The position numbers and the translations under genes were made by a program. The notes under the pieces are model-generated. The model was not told where the DNA came from and did no database searches. It was given only the letters and a program-made list of their open reading frames with translations. From positions 29,821-43,095 of the forward strand of contig MU647507.1 of assembly GCA_026770585.1 (NCBI GenBank): a DNA stretch of 13,275 bases, given 5' to 3'. Positions 1-6,321 of this stretch are shown in pieces (position 1 is the stretch's first letter; each line of letters starts with the position of its first letter). The DNA is from Baffinella frigidus. Its lineage: Eukaryota; Cryptophyceae; Cryptomonadales; Baffinellaceae.

Positions 1-42
1 CGCATGGCCAAGAGTGGCGCATGCCAGCAACGTCGCTGCCCT

Positions 43-210
43 GATCTCATCCGGACGAGTATTCATAATGAATACGATTTCGGGGATCTCCGATTCGATT
101 TTGGTGTATCTTGAGGCTCTCAATACAGTCTAGATAGACGACTGTCTTATTTATACCCCTTAAGATACACCAAAATCGTATTCATTATGAATACTCGGCG
201 GGATTAGATC
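43..210. mobile_element. Foldback (MITE-like) element, about 168 bp
   Basis: Long inverted repeat. The left arm is 43-112 and the right arm 162-210; each contains the 17-bp near-palindrome GTATTCATWATGAATAC. The left arm carries an extra 22 bp (81-102) absent from the right arm; the extra piece ends in a repeat of the CGATTT before it, which suggests a small later insertion. A smaller ACAGTC/GACTGT pair lies in the loop. No ORF inside. I infer a non-autonomous foldback element; its target duplication is not clear. Confidence 0.7.
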
Positions 211-289
211 TGCGAAATCCGAGGAGGGGAAATGCTCAGAGACAGCCTCGGTGGGGTTTGATCCAGGGATATGTTCAAAATAAAAGAAA

Positions 290-331
290 ATGGATCCCTA
301 TTTGTTCATAATGGATCCCTATTTGGTCATA
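290..331. repeat. Two tandem 21-bp units
   Basis: The unit starting ATGGATCCCTATTTG is present twice head to tail (290-310, 311-331) with one T/G difference. Because 21 is a multiple of 3 it reads as a repeated MDPYL peptide, but the frame soon ends in low-information sequence. I do not call a gene. Confidence 0.8.
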
Positions 332-471
332 GAAGTTAGACGAAGATTAATTGTTTTTTTGTTAAAACCCAAACCTGACCGGAACGTGGGTCTGTTCTCC
401 AGTTTTTCGACTAAAATACGGCCCAAACGGCAGTTTTTGACATGCAGACACCAGTTTTCGTTTAGGTGCTG

Positions 472-584
472 GAACCTCCATCCTGACGCTTGGAATATCA
501 ATCTTGGAGCATGAAACATCCACCCGGAAGCCTGGTGCCTTTATCCTGATTCCTGAAACATCCATCCTGAAGCTGGGAGCCTCT
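472..584. repeat. Degenerate 41-42 bp tandem repeat, three units
   Basis: Three units begin at about 472, 513 and 555, each with a GAAMCWTCCAYCCKGAMGC-like segment and then a T/G-rich stretch. Identity between units is moderate, so this is an old minisatellite. The stretch 211-471 before it shows only the 21-bp duplication and otherwise nothing I can assign. Confidence 0.6.
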
Positions 585-631
585 TACCTAAAAAGTTTGG
601 CCTGCGACCTTAATGGCCCCCATAATTTCAT

Positions 632-665
632 AAACAATTTGTACTCACAAACAATTTGTACCCAC
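632..665. repeat. Two tandem 17-bp units
   Basis: AAACAATTTGTACTCAC (632-648) is followed directly by AAACAATTTGTACCCAC (649-665), with one difference. A simple recent slippage duplication. Confidence 0.85.
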
Positions 666-734
666 CACCCAGCCACTTCCAGGTTTCAACCAAAACTGGT
701 AGTTATGAGACTGGTTGATGGGTTCTCATCGGCC

Positions 735-976
735 ACACTAAAACCCTGAAACCATAAACCATACACCATAAACTATAAACCATAAACGCTAAACACTAAG
801 CACTAAAACCTAAGTCCTGTACCCTAAACCTTAAACCCTGAACCCTGAACCCTGAACCCTGAACCCTAAAACCTAAAACCTAAACCCTAAAACCTGAAAC
901 CTTAAACCCTAAATCTTAAACCCTGAACCCTAAACCGTAAACCGTGAACCCTGAAGCCTAAACCCTAGAACCTACA
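735..976. repeat. Telomere-like (CCCTAAA)n degenerate tract
   Basis: About 240 bp of 6-8 base variants of CCCTAAA, including CCATAAA, CCCTGAA and CCTAAAA, C-rich on the + strand. Several CCCTGAA units in a row (835-866) suggest local homogenisation. The tract stops just before a perfect 22-bp hairpin. It is interstitial, and too degenerate to be a working telomere end. Confidence 0.9.
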
Positions 977-979
977 AAA

Positions 980-1027
980 TAAAGGAGTGTGCGGTGCCAA
1001 GCTCACTTGGCACCGCACACTCCTTTA
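980..1027. repeat. Perfect 22-bp stem hairpin
   Basis: The arms 980-1001 and 1006-1027 are exact reverse complements, with the four-base loop CTCA between them. The arm begins TAAAGGAGTGTGCGGTGCC. Perfect complementarity over 22 bp implies recent origin or active maintenance. It is the first of five hairpins in a row. Confidence 0.95.
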
Positions 1028-1052
1028 GTACCACGAAATGAAACGTTGTGTT

Positions 1053-1123
1053 CTGAAATTCCTACTAAAAATTTGCACCCTGATCCGAATTTCGGATCCG
1101 GGTGCAAAACTGAAATTTCTACT
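1053..1123. repeat. 18-bp stem hairpin flanked by 14-bp direct repeats
   Basis: The arms 1072-1089 and 1091-1108 pair with one mismatch around a single base. The hairpin lies between CTGAAATTCCTACT (1053-1066) and CTGAAATTTCTACT (1110-1123), direct repeats with one difference. They could be a target duplication or an older tandem repeat interrupted by the hairpin. Confidence 0.8.
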
Positions 1124-1177
1124 CATGACCTGGAGAGGTCATGAACAGGGGGTTCTCGAATACATGTACAAGAACCC
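1123..1177. repeat. Two adjacent short hairpins
   Basis: TCATGACCT (1123-1131) pairs exactly with 1136-1144 over the loop GGAG. Six bases further on, GGGTTCT (1150-1156) pairs with AGAACCC (1171-1177); the loop contains the palindrome TACATGTA. Confidence 0.8.
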
Positions 1178-1340
1178 GCGCCTTCCTAGCCACTACAGTT
1201 TGCCTATCCCTGGGACCCTACGTTGGTCCCTGGGGGGGTATGGGTTCTGGTGTTCGAGACACCATTTGCTGGAAATGAAGACCGCACACGGTATCCGAAA
1301 GAGCGGTGTGTGGGATGCCACGGGATCCCGGGAGGTTCGA

Positions 1341-1366
1341 GGGCAGACATTCAAGGGGGTCTGCCC
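1341..1366. repeat. 8-bp stem hairpin
   Basis: GGGCAGAC (1341-1348) pairs exactly with GTCTGCCC (1359-1366) across a ten-base loop. It is the last in the row of hairpins that starts at 980. Between 1178 and 1340 there is also a weaker GGGACC/GGTCCC pair. Confidence 0.65.
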
Positions 1367-1377
1367 TGAGAGGGCAG

Positions 1378-1843
1378 AAAGAGAGAGAGCAGGATTCCAG
1401 GACAGTCGAGTTTCCTTTAGACCACAGGCAGAACCCCGAGGGCACCTTTAGGTCCTTTAGGTTTTAATTTCTCCCAACATAGCCCAACGGCACGCCGTTC
1501 CGTAGAAGGGATCTGCAGAAAAAGCATTTTTGCTTTCGGATCGCGTTTCGCTCTCCAGTGCAGAGGCTCGTGAAGAGGGGATACAGGGTGGCTCTCTTGG
1601 GGTGCTTGAGTTGATCCAGAAAATCGCGCTCATCACACACACCGAACCCAAGTCAGCCTTGTTCTGAGGCTCATGGTACGAGCTCGTATCCCATGGTTGA
1701 GGTATGGGAGCTCCAACCACGGATACCCCACAAGGTGAGAGGGATTGTGTGTGTGCACCTTGGCGTTGCGGGGGAGTTTTTTTTAGGCGCAAATTCGACG
1801 TCCATCCAAAGCACACAGGGGAGGGGGGACTTTTTTTGTGATT
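1378..1843. other. No gene recognised
   Basis: I see no exon-like frame with splice-like borders here. Small palindromes occur, such as TACGAGCTCGTA at 1677-1688, and there is a short GT run near 1746-1757. Open frames in this stretch have no recognisable composition. Confidence 0.5.
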
Positions 1844-2279
1844 GGTAACCAGGCCTCGCTGGGTTACCGACCGGCTGTACCTTGTCTCTCTCTCTGGAGG
1901 ACCCCCGCTGTTACCGCCGGTAACTGTCGATCGCCTGGAAAACCGGTGACGGTAGCCAGACCTCGCCAGGCTGCTTTTGCAAAGCGGCTGCCGTGGCGAC
2001 GAGGTATGGCGCTTTTGCGACGCTGCCGGGTTCGCTCACGCACGACCAGCCCCGCCGGGCTGTGTCTCTGCATTGCCACAGCCACACGCTGCATCGCGGC
2101 CTTCTGCCCGGCCGCCCCCGCCCCCTTCCCAGTGCTTCTCGGGCTCGCTCCCCTCTCCTCCACCTCGGAAGGTCTAGCTCGAAGGGGGCAGGGCGCTACC
2201 GCGGCCTCGCCGCAGCGTCTCGCAGGGCTTCGCGTGAAGCTCCCTCCACACTCGGCGCTGGCGTCCTTTCGCTTCGCAG
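1844..2279. other. GC-rich stretch with small hairpins, no certain gene
   Basis: Strongly GC-rich sequence, open in several frames on both strands, as GC-rich DNA tends to be. It holds short inverted repeats: GGTAACC 1844-1850 with 1862-1868, and GTTACC-GCC-GGTAAC at 1910-1924. The frame that runs into the exon-like segment at 2280 is open from 1838, so a longer 5' coding exon or a first exon is possible. The arginine-, alanine- and proline-rich translation gives no family signal. Confidence 0.4.
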
Positions 2280-2415
2280 GGGCGGGGGGAGTCGGGGGTG
2301 TGGCATTGCTGAGTTCGTTGGTGGGGGAGGGAGCCGTGGAGGAGGGGTCGGCAGACGAGGAGCTGCCCCCGGCTGAGATGGAGTGCTGGCGCCCGACCAT
2401 GGACGACGTTGACAG
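2280..2415 (+). CDS. Candidate coding exon, acidic, unknown protein
   Basis: The segment follows a plausible 3' splice site (TTTCGCTTCGCAG, ending 2279) and ends at a plausible 5' splice site (GACAG/GTGATC, exon end 2415). It reads as a glycine/valine-rich start, then an acidic run with EEGSADEELPPAEMECW and a last part RPTMDDVD. The frame is also open upstream to 1838, so the acceptor choice is uncertain, and beyond 2415 it stops at once (TGA 2417-2419), as expected if an intron begins there. The composition resembles the acidic exon copies at 8.6-9.1 kb, but I see no direct repeat. Function unknown; exon status is inferred only from composition and splice-like borders. Confidence 0.4.
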
Positions 2416-2449
2416 GTGATCGCCACCTTGCCCCCCCGCGCTGGCAGAT

Positions 2450-2564
2450 GCCTGCCTCTAGGGTTGTTACCTTATCCGGTGTTATCAGCTGGGGCCCGAT
2501 ATCGGGGCACATCGGACTTATCGGCTGGGGCCGGATATCAGTCATTTCACATATAGAGGCAGGC
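2450..2564. repeat. Inverted repeat enclosing a 36-bp tandem duplication
   Basis: GCCTGCCTCTA (2450-2460) pairs exactly with TAGAGGCAGGC (2554-2564). Inside, TTATCAGCTGGGGCC (from 2482) and TTATCGGCTGGGGCC (from 2518) start two 24-bp copies spaced 36 bp apart with few differences. A small foldback-type element is likely. Confidence 0.6.
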
Positions 2565-2586
2565 TGCCTCTTTTCTGCTCTCTGCC

Positions 2587-2770
2587 CGCTACTGGAAAGC
2601 CCCAGGGGAAGTTTCAAAAAGTAGCGGCAAGGATCCTTGCCGCTACTTTGGAGCCATTTTACCCTCAAAAGGCAATTTTTGCCCCAAGGACGTGAACAAA
2701 ACTCGTCAAAAGGCAACAATAGTGTCGTGTCCAGAGAAATTGAAACTTCCCCTGTGGCTTTGCAGTAGCG
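2587..2770. mobile_element. Nested foldback element, about 184 bp
   Basis: The outer arms 2587-2617 and about 2740-2770 pair with few mismatches (CGCTACTGGAAAGCC against its complement). Off-centre inside lies a perfect spacer-less 32-bp palindrome at 2618-2649, around GGATCC. TCAAAAGGCAA occurs twice in the loop (about 2666 and 2706). One palindrome within another suggests nested insertion or repeated fold-back copying. Confidence 0.75.
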
Positions 2771-2777
2771 CAATGCG

Positions 2778-2827
2778 GCCTCGCGCATCCTACCAACGAT
2801 GCTGACAGCTCCGATGAGACCTCATTC
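2778..2827 (+). pseudogene. Left part of an exon-like frame split by a foldback element
   Basis: The frame starting at 2778 (GCC TCG CGC) is open up to the insertion at 2828. It continues in the same phase at 2972 if the inserted element and one copy of the ATTC direct repeat are left out (144 bp, a multiple of 3). The preceding DNA belongs to another foldback element, so the true 5' border is unknown. Family not recognised. Confidence 0.35.
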
Positions 2828-2967
2828 TTATCCGGGGAAACCTATTTTTCTTTCATTTCATGGCAACGAAAATTACTACACAATTCGTTCTTACTAATAA
2901 TATTAAATCATTCGTGTAGTAATTTTCATTGGAATCAAATGAAAGAAAAATAGGTTTCCCCGGATAA
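2828..2967. mobile_element. Core-A foldback element copy 1, 140 bp, ATTC target repeats
   Basis: The terminal arms start TTATCCGGGGAAACC and match perfectly over about 31 bp. Inside them is a second paired segment, GAAAATTACTACAC at the left and GTGTAGTAATTTTC at the right, shared with elements at 3053, 9233 and 11771. The element is bordered by ATTC on both sides (2824-2827, 2968-2971), as expected of a 4-bp target-site duplication. It has no coding capacity, so it is non-autonomous. It interrupts an open frame. Confidence 0.85.
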
Positions 2968-2971
2968 ATTC

Positions 2972-3062
2972 CGACCCCCGGGGGACCCTGCTGCAGGATT
3001 TCGTGGGGCAAGCCGGCCAGGAAGAAGATGACGGGGTCGCGCGGGGTGCGTGCCCATGTTGA
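2972..3062 (+). pseudogene. Right part of the split exon-like frame
   Basis: Reads LLQDFVGQAGQEEDDGV and neighbouring residues, a composition typical of coding DNA, ending at TGA 3060-3062 where the next foldback element begins. A GTGCGT at 3047-3052 could instead be a donor site. It continues the frame of 2778-2827 across the inserted element. Function unknown. No start codon has support. Confidence 0.4.
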
Positions 3063-3204
3063 TCTCCACAAAAGTATTAATTAATTGCTCTTGGCGCAAC
3101 GAAAGTTACTACACGGACGCTTTACTATTACTTTTATGAGCAAACCGTGTAGTAATTTTCGTTGCCGAAAGCAATTAATTATTACTTGTATGGAGATTAA
3201 TGTA
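3053..3204. mobile_element. Core-A foldback element copy 2, about 152 bp
   Basis: Outer arms begin CCCATGTTGATCTCC and end GGAGATTAATGTA; they contain TTAATTAATTGC and then the shared core CAACGAAAGTTACTACAC (left) and GTGTAGTAATTTTCGTTG (right). Direct repeats GGGTGCGTG (3044-3052) and GGGTTCGTG (3205-3213) border it with one difference and may be a target duplication. The right half is nearly repeated at 11367-11443. Confidence 0.75.
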
Positions 3205-3255
3205 GGGTTCGTGCCGGGATCCAAAGGGACGCACCTCCTAGCTCTGTCTCAGTCT

Positions 3256-3410
3256 ATCCACCAGCCCTCACGGTTGGACCAAACCGTCGATTTTAGATTG
3301 TAGAGTTGCCCTTGATTTACCCTTGCAGAGACCCCGGATCTGGGGTCTCTGCAAGGGCAAATTTCAAGTCTAAAATCGATGATTTGGTCCAACCGGGAGG
3401 GTTGGTGGAT
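3256..3410. mobile_element. Foldback element with an inner perfect hairpin, 155 bp
   Basis: The outer arms start ATCCACCAGCCCTCACGG and pair with the right arm ending at 3410, with a few mismatches. Inside, CCCTTGCAGAGACCCC (3320-3335) pairs exactly with 3342-3357 over a six-base loop. The 16 bp before it, AGCTCTGTCTCAGTCT (3239-3254), recur at 11012-11027. Confidence 0.8.
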
Positions 3411-3448
3411 CCCACCAGAGTCCCACGCCGGTTGATTGATCAAAGTCT

Positions 3449-3840
3449 TCTCTGGTACTAAGCTTAGAAATAAAATTCTCTGGTACTAAGATTTGAAATA
3501 AAATTCTCTGGTACTAAGCTTAGAAATATAATTCTCAGGTACTAAGCTGTATAATTCTCTGGTACTAAGATTTGAAATAAAATTATCTGGTACTAAGCTT
3601 TTAAACAAAATTCTCTGGTACTCAGCTTAGAAATATGATTCTCTGTTACTAAGCTTTGAAATAATATTCTCTGGTACTAAGCTTTGAAATAAATTCTCTG
3701 GTACTAAGCTTTGAAATCAAATTCTCTGGTACTAAGTTATAAATATAATTCTCTGGTACTAAGTTATAAATATAATTCTCTGGTACTAAGCTGCGAAATA
3801 GGACACAGGCTTCTCTGGTACTAACCTTAGAAATACATTA
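3449..3840. repeat. AT-rich 27-28 bp minisatellite, 14 units
   Basis: Fourteen head-to-tail units start TCTCTGGTACTAAG and continue with a variable A/T-rich half such as CTTTGAAATAAAAT. One unit is short (about 23 bp) and unit 13 has extra bases. The GGTACTAAG half is much better conserved than the A/T half. No coding frame runs through it. Confidence 0.95.
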
Positions 3841-3857
3841 TCACTAACCCGGGCTGG

Positions 3858-4027
3858 TAGAGCGCTGTGCAGAGAAGTTGGCCACGGGAAATAATGGAAA
3901 ATCGAGAAATTGGAGTCATTTTGTCAACTTTTGAGAAATTTAGTACCATGAATTTCTCATAGGTGCACAAAATGGCTCCAATTTTCCCATTTTCCCAGTT
4001 TTCGGTGGCCAGCTGCACAGCGCTCTA
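3858..4027. mobile_element. Foldback element with 65-bp arms, 170 bp
   Basis: The termini are TAGAGCGCTGTGCAG and its complement. The arms (3858-3926 and about 3963-4027) pair with scattered mismatches and small gaps. GGAAAATTGGAG-like and CATTTTGT segments pair near the loop. No ORF of note. Adjacent sequence 4028-4127 has no recognised feature. Confidence 0.8.
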
Positions 4028-4127
4028 TAAACCCTGCTGCCTGGTTCGGTCGACAGTCGGGACTTTTGAGGCCATCCCCTCACTTGGCAGGCATCGCGGG
4101 TTACCTATTGCTATGGATCACAATCTC

Positions 4128-4296
4128 ATAGGGAAACCCCTGGAAAGTTCGGTAGTTTCCCTACGGATTTAGGTAGGAACTACCTACCGTAGGCCGCAGG
4201 GCTCCTAGGACCAGAATGTCCTAGGATTTTGGCCTACGGTAGGAGGTCCTAGGCAATGCCGTAGGAGAAACTACCGAACTTTCCAGGGGTTTTACG
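4128..4296. mobile_element. Diverged relative of the 162-bp foldback family
   Basis: It starts ATAGGGAAACCCCTGG; the arm ends near CCAGGGGTTTTACG. The inner part carries the CCTACCGTAGGCC and TCCTAGGACC motifs of the three 162-bp elements at 4744, 5808 and 10311, but its outer arms differ. The left arm has local changes (TTTAGGTAGGAACTACC) that the right arm lacks. Confidence 0.75.
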
Positions 4297-4311
4297 ATTA
4301 AATCGGACCCC

Positions 4312-4329
4312 CCCCCGGAAATCCGGGGG
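4312..4329. repeat. C/G-rich 8-bp stem hairpin
   Basis: CCCCCGGA pairs with TCCGGGGG around two bases, just outside the preceding foldback element. No function assigned. Confidence 0.6.
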
Positions 4330-4357
4330 AATAGGAACTCGGGCGCTTGCTGCCAAG

Positions 4358-4517
4358 TTTATCTCACATAATGTATTTATTAATTGGTTTTAGAAAGTCA
4401 GTCCCCCACAAAATCGTCAACTTATTGTTTACTGATGCTAATTAGAATATTGATTTGACGATTTTGTGGGGGAGTTGACTTTCTAGAACCAATTAATAAT
4501 ACATTGTGTGAGATAAA
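4358..4517. mobile_element. Foldback element with about 60-bp arms, 160 bp
   Basis: The arms start TTTATCTCACAYAATG and run in to CCCCCACAAAATCGTCAA, with a few mismatches and one or two single-base gaps. The loop (about 4421-4455) is A/T-rich. Single copy in this window. The following 4518-4700 shows no feature I can support. Confidence 0.85.
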
Positions 4518-4700
4518 AGTGGAGGACCTCTAGCGCTGCCTCAGTTAACCTGGGCTGTCATTTTACGCCCTGCGTCCATCTATTATTTTCCCTTGAAATC
4601 GGCAAAAGTTGCCGAAAATGCCCACAAATAATTGACTTTGCCGGAAAAGTAACCTCAGGATATGGTTGGAAATGGCTCCAAGAAACCAACTAGCCCTCCC

Positions 4701-4743
4701 CCGTAGAGACTCAACGACGAGGAAAGGATGCTCTACGACATTC
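4701..4743 (+). pseudogene. Exon-1 family, copy 0 (left part), broken
   Basis: Reads RLNDEERMLYD in the same frame as the intact copy at 5064, with mostly third-base differences (CTC AAC GAC GAG GAA against TTG AAC GAC GAA GAG). The codon before the shared stretch is TAG where the intact copy has CAC, so it cannot be translated as such. The copy is cut at 4744 by a 162-bp foldback element, and a methionine/alanine pair is missing just before the cut. Confidence 0.6.
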
Positions 4744-4905
4744 ATAGGCTAACGGCCTGAAAATGGGGTAGTTAGGCATACGGCATTGCCTAGGACCTCC
4801 TACCGTAGGCCGAGGGATCCTAGGACCAAAAAGTCTCGGCCTACGGTAGGAGGTCCTAGGCAATGCCGTAGGCCTAACTACCCCATTTTCAGGCCGTCAC
4901 CCTAT
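4744..4905. mobile_element. 162-bp foldback element, copy 1
   Basis: Termini are ATAGG and CCTAT, with about 70-bp arms (CGGCCTGAAAATGGGGTAG, then CGGCATTGCCTAGGACC, then TCCTACCGTAGGCC). The unpaired centre has GGATCCTAGGACC. Copies at 5808 and 10311 have the same length and differ at only a few positions. Three bases before it are TTC, as in two other insertions. It sits inside an exon-1 copy. Confidence 0.92.
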
Positions 4906-4992
4906 CAAATTGGAAGTTGGGGGGTCTCATTTGTTTACCGCAAGGGCTTCTTCAAAGTCGGGGGTTCTCATTCCTCCGGGCCCGGGCTCTAA
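4906..4992 (+). pseudogene. Exon-1 family, copy 0 (right part), broken
   Basis: After the foldback element the exon resumes as TTGGAAGTTGGGGGGTC, matching LE(I/V)GGS of the intact copy. Then a second partial copy reads YRKGFFKVGGSHS in another frame (intact: HRKGFLEIGGSGW), ending in TAA at 4990-4992. Two overlapping remnants imply a tandem duplication before or after the insertion. Confidence 0.45.
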
Positions 4993-5063
4993 TATATCCG
5001 CGGGTATTGATTTCTCCCAGATCTAGGGTGTCAGTGTCTAATTTACGTCTGCCCTTTTGCCAG

Positions 5064-5180
5064 GTGCCGCACAGATTGAACGACGAAGAGAGGATGCTGT
5101 ATGATATGGCGCACCGCAAGGGTTTCTTGGAGATTGGGGGGTCGGGCTGGCGTAAGCAGCGCCGCGGTGCGGCCCATTCC
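5064..5180 (+). CDS. Exon 1, best copy: R3H-like segment
   Basis: A 39-codon exon in phase 0. The acceptor is a pyrimidine-rich CTGCCCTTTTGCCAG (ending 5063); the donor is CATTCC/GTACCC (exon end 5180). It reads RLNDEERMLYDMAHRKGF, then LEIGGSGWRKQRRGAAHS. The order leucine, ER, a hydrophobic pair, A-x-x-K-G-F/L, G-x-G, then basic residues resembles the R3H fold, which binds single-stranded nucleic acid; the usual histidine of the RxxxH pair is not in its normal place, so the match is only suggestive. It is the only copy with both splice-like borders and no break. Three more copies flank it. No start codon, so it is an internal exon or an exon fossil. Confidence 0.55.
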
Positions 5181-5357
5181 GTACCCTCGACGAGGGAGGG
5201 ACTATTTCAGTCAACTCACTTGTTCTTTTTACCGAGGCGTCTTTTCAAACGGACGAATTCGCGATTTTTACTACGCGAGTCGACGTATGAAGTTTGAACG
5301 TTGAGCATTGTTCTGGCCACAAAAGGTGTCAACTGATGAGAGTCCCTTCAAAATAGT
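5181..5357. repeat. Spacer with a degenerate inverted repeat, duplicated at 5689
   Basis: GGGACTATTTCAGTCAACTC near the left and GTCAACTGATGAGAG...AAATAGTC near the right are roughly complementary, and TTCAAACG/GTTTGAACG pair further in: an old foldback. Its left two thirds match 5689-5807 clearly (GACTATTTCAGTCAACTC in both), which shows that exon 1 and its downstream flank were duplicated together with a 549-bp start-to-start distance (5064 to 5613, the latter copy being 5'-truncated). Confidence 0.55.
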
Positions 5358-5368
5358 CTCTTCGAAAT

Positions 5369-5440
5369 ATGGCGCACCGCAAGGGCCTCTTGGAAATTGG
5401 GGGGTCGGGCTGGCGCAAGCGCCGCGGTGCGGCCCATTCC
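5369..5440 (+). pseudogene. Exon-1 family, copy 2, 5'-truncated but open
   Basis: From ATGGCGCACCGCAAGGG to CATTCC/GT it reads MAHRKGLLEIGGSGWRKRRG and AAHS. It lacks one glutamine codon relative to 5064 (an in-frame 3-bp difference), and most other changes are synonymous, a mark of past selection on the protein. The 5' part RLNDEERMLYD is replaced by CTCTTCGAAAT (5358-5368), shared with copy 3. Confidence 0.5.
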
Positions 5441-5601
5441 GTCTACCAACCCTGGGACGTGGCTCAAATTGTGGTCTGGAGTTTGAGCCATTTTACCTTG
5501 GCAGCGGGGTCGATTCGACCCCGCTACAACGTAAGAGATCGCAATCTTAGTGCAAAAGCAACTTTTGGGATTTATGTCCCAGCGCACTATTTGAGCCACC
5601 G
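5441..5601. mobile_element. Foldback-like insert made of several hairpins, about 160 bp
   Basis: It lies between exon-1 copies 2 and 3. TGGCTCAAA (5460-5468) pairs with TTTGAGCCA (5482-5490) and also with TTTGAGCCA at 5590-5598. A 23-bp palindrome AGCGGGGTCGA-T-TCGACCCCGCT lies at 5503-5525. CTGGGAC near 5451 pairs with GTCCCAG near 5577 in a crossing arrangement. Alternative pairings are therefore possible. Confidence 0.6.
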
Positions 5602-5612
5602 CTCTTCGAAAT

Positions 5613-5688
5613 ATGGCGCACCGCAAGGGTCTTCTTGGAGATTGGGGGGTCGGGCTGGCGTAAGCAGCGCCGCGGTGCGGCCCATTCC
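5613..5688 (+). pseudogene. Exon-1 family, copy 3, frameshifted
   Basis: It matches 5064-5180 from ATGGCGCACCGC to CATTCC/GT but has one extra C in the AAGGGTCTTCTTGG stretch, which puts LEIGGSGW out of frame. It retains the CAG codon missing from copy 2. It shares the upstream CTCTTCGAAAT with copy 2 and the downstream spacer with copy 1, so it probably arose by unequal exchange between them. Confidence 0.6.
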
Positions 5689-5807
5689 GTACCATCGATG
5701 CAGGGGGGACTATTTCAGTCAACTCGTTTTTTTTACTGGGGCTTCTTTTTAGACGGACGATTTGTACTATGCGGGTTGACGCATGCCGTTTGAACGTTTA
5801 GAATTTG

Positions 5808-5969
5808 ATAGTGTAGCGGCCTGAAAATGGGGTAGTTAGGCCTACGGCATTGCCTAGGACCTCCTACCGTAGGCTGAGACTTTTTGGTCCTAGGATCCCT
5901 CGGCCTACGGTAGGAGGTCCTAGGCAATGCCGTAGGCCTAACCACCCCATTTTCAGGCCGTTAGCCTAT
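5808..5969. mobile_element. 162-bp foldback element, copy 2, inverted
   Basis: Same length and arms as the copy at 4744, but the central asymmetric part is in the opposite direction (GACTTTTTGGTCCTAGG here). The left end reads ATAGTG instead of ATAGGC. It sits directly in front of an exon-2 remnant. Confidence 0.92.
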
Positions 5970-6002
5970 GAACGTACCGCACCTCCTCCTCCTCCACGCG
6001 CT
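5970..6002 (+). pseudogene. Exon-2 family, degenerate remnant
   Basis: GAACGTACCGCACCTCCTCC and the next bases align with GAACACGTACCGGTCCTCC of the copy at 6781, with a 2-bp loss that breaks the frame. The copy begins exactly where the foldback element ends. The following stretch to 6072 has no feature I can support. Confidence 0.4.
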
Positions 6003-6072
6003 TTACAAACGTGCACTTCACGTGCCGAGGCGGGCCGATCCCTGGCCGTTCCTGACTGACGTGGGCCTGACG

Positions 6073-6238
6073 CCGGCAGGCGCGTACACCCCAAACACTA
6101 AACCACTGTTTGGGTCCAGTGTTTGGTTGTTTGGTGTTTGGTTTCGTGTTTGGGGTGTTTGGTGTTTGGTTTCGTGTTTGGGGTTGAGTGTTCCCCGACA
6201 CTAAACCAAACACATCAACTTGCAAACCGGCAGGCGCG
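6073..6238. repeat. TTTGGTG-rich insert between 12-bp direct repeats
   Basis: CCGGCAGGCGCG at 6073-6084 and 6227-6238 encloses 142 bp of CCAAACACTAAACC, its complement GGTTTxGTGTTTGG, and two exact 28-bp tandem units (6128-6155, 6156-6183). The blocks can pair with each other, so the insert is a foldback made from a 7-8 base motif. The 12-mer could be a target duplication, but GCAGGCGCG also recurs at 6268 and 6318 as the exon-2 acceptor edge. Confidence 0.65.
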
Positions 6239-6321
6239 CCGCTGCTGAACTGTCTGACGCGGGTCTGGCAGGCGCGGTATTACTGGGAACTCCTTTCCTG
6301 ACGCGGGCCTGACACTTGCAG
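6233..6321 (+). pseudogene. Exon-2 family, partial 5' edges
   Basis: CAG/GCGCGCCGCTGCTGAAC at 6231-6249 repeats the first bases of exon 2 and then diverges into CTGTCTGACGCGGGTCTGGCAG (to 6271) and another GCGCG. The CTGACGCGGGYCTG motif occurs again at 6299, so this is a small tandem duplication of the acceptor region plus the exon's first codons. Confidence 0.4.

Noticed and set aside
735-976. Chromosome end or telomere
   Set aside because: The tract is degenerate and interstitial, other tracts have both orientations, and unique sequence follows; these are internal telomere-like repeats.
1038-1451. 137-codon ORF on the + strand
   Set aside because: It runs through a series of hairpins and has no protein-like composition, splice borders or related copies.
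1838-2419. 193-codon + strand ORF and a 178-codon minus-strand ORF
   Set aside because: GC-rich DNA is open on both strands by composition; only 2280-2415 has splice-like borders and a plausible peptide, so I kept just that part.
4786-4992. 68-codon ORF reading MPRTSYRRPRDPRTKK; similar ORFs at 5733-5945 (minus) and 5850-6059
   Set aside because: These frames pass through the 162-bp foldback elements and appear on both strands because the elements are palindromic.
5503-5525. tRNA T-arm-like GGTCGATTCGACC
   Set aside because: It is a simple 23-bp palindrome; no acceptor stem, D-arm or anticodon arm can be placed around it.
3256-5601. CRISPR-like array or phage elements
   Set aside because: Repeats are either tandem without spacers or dispersed palindromes of different sequence; no regular repeat-spacer pattern and no cas-like genes.
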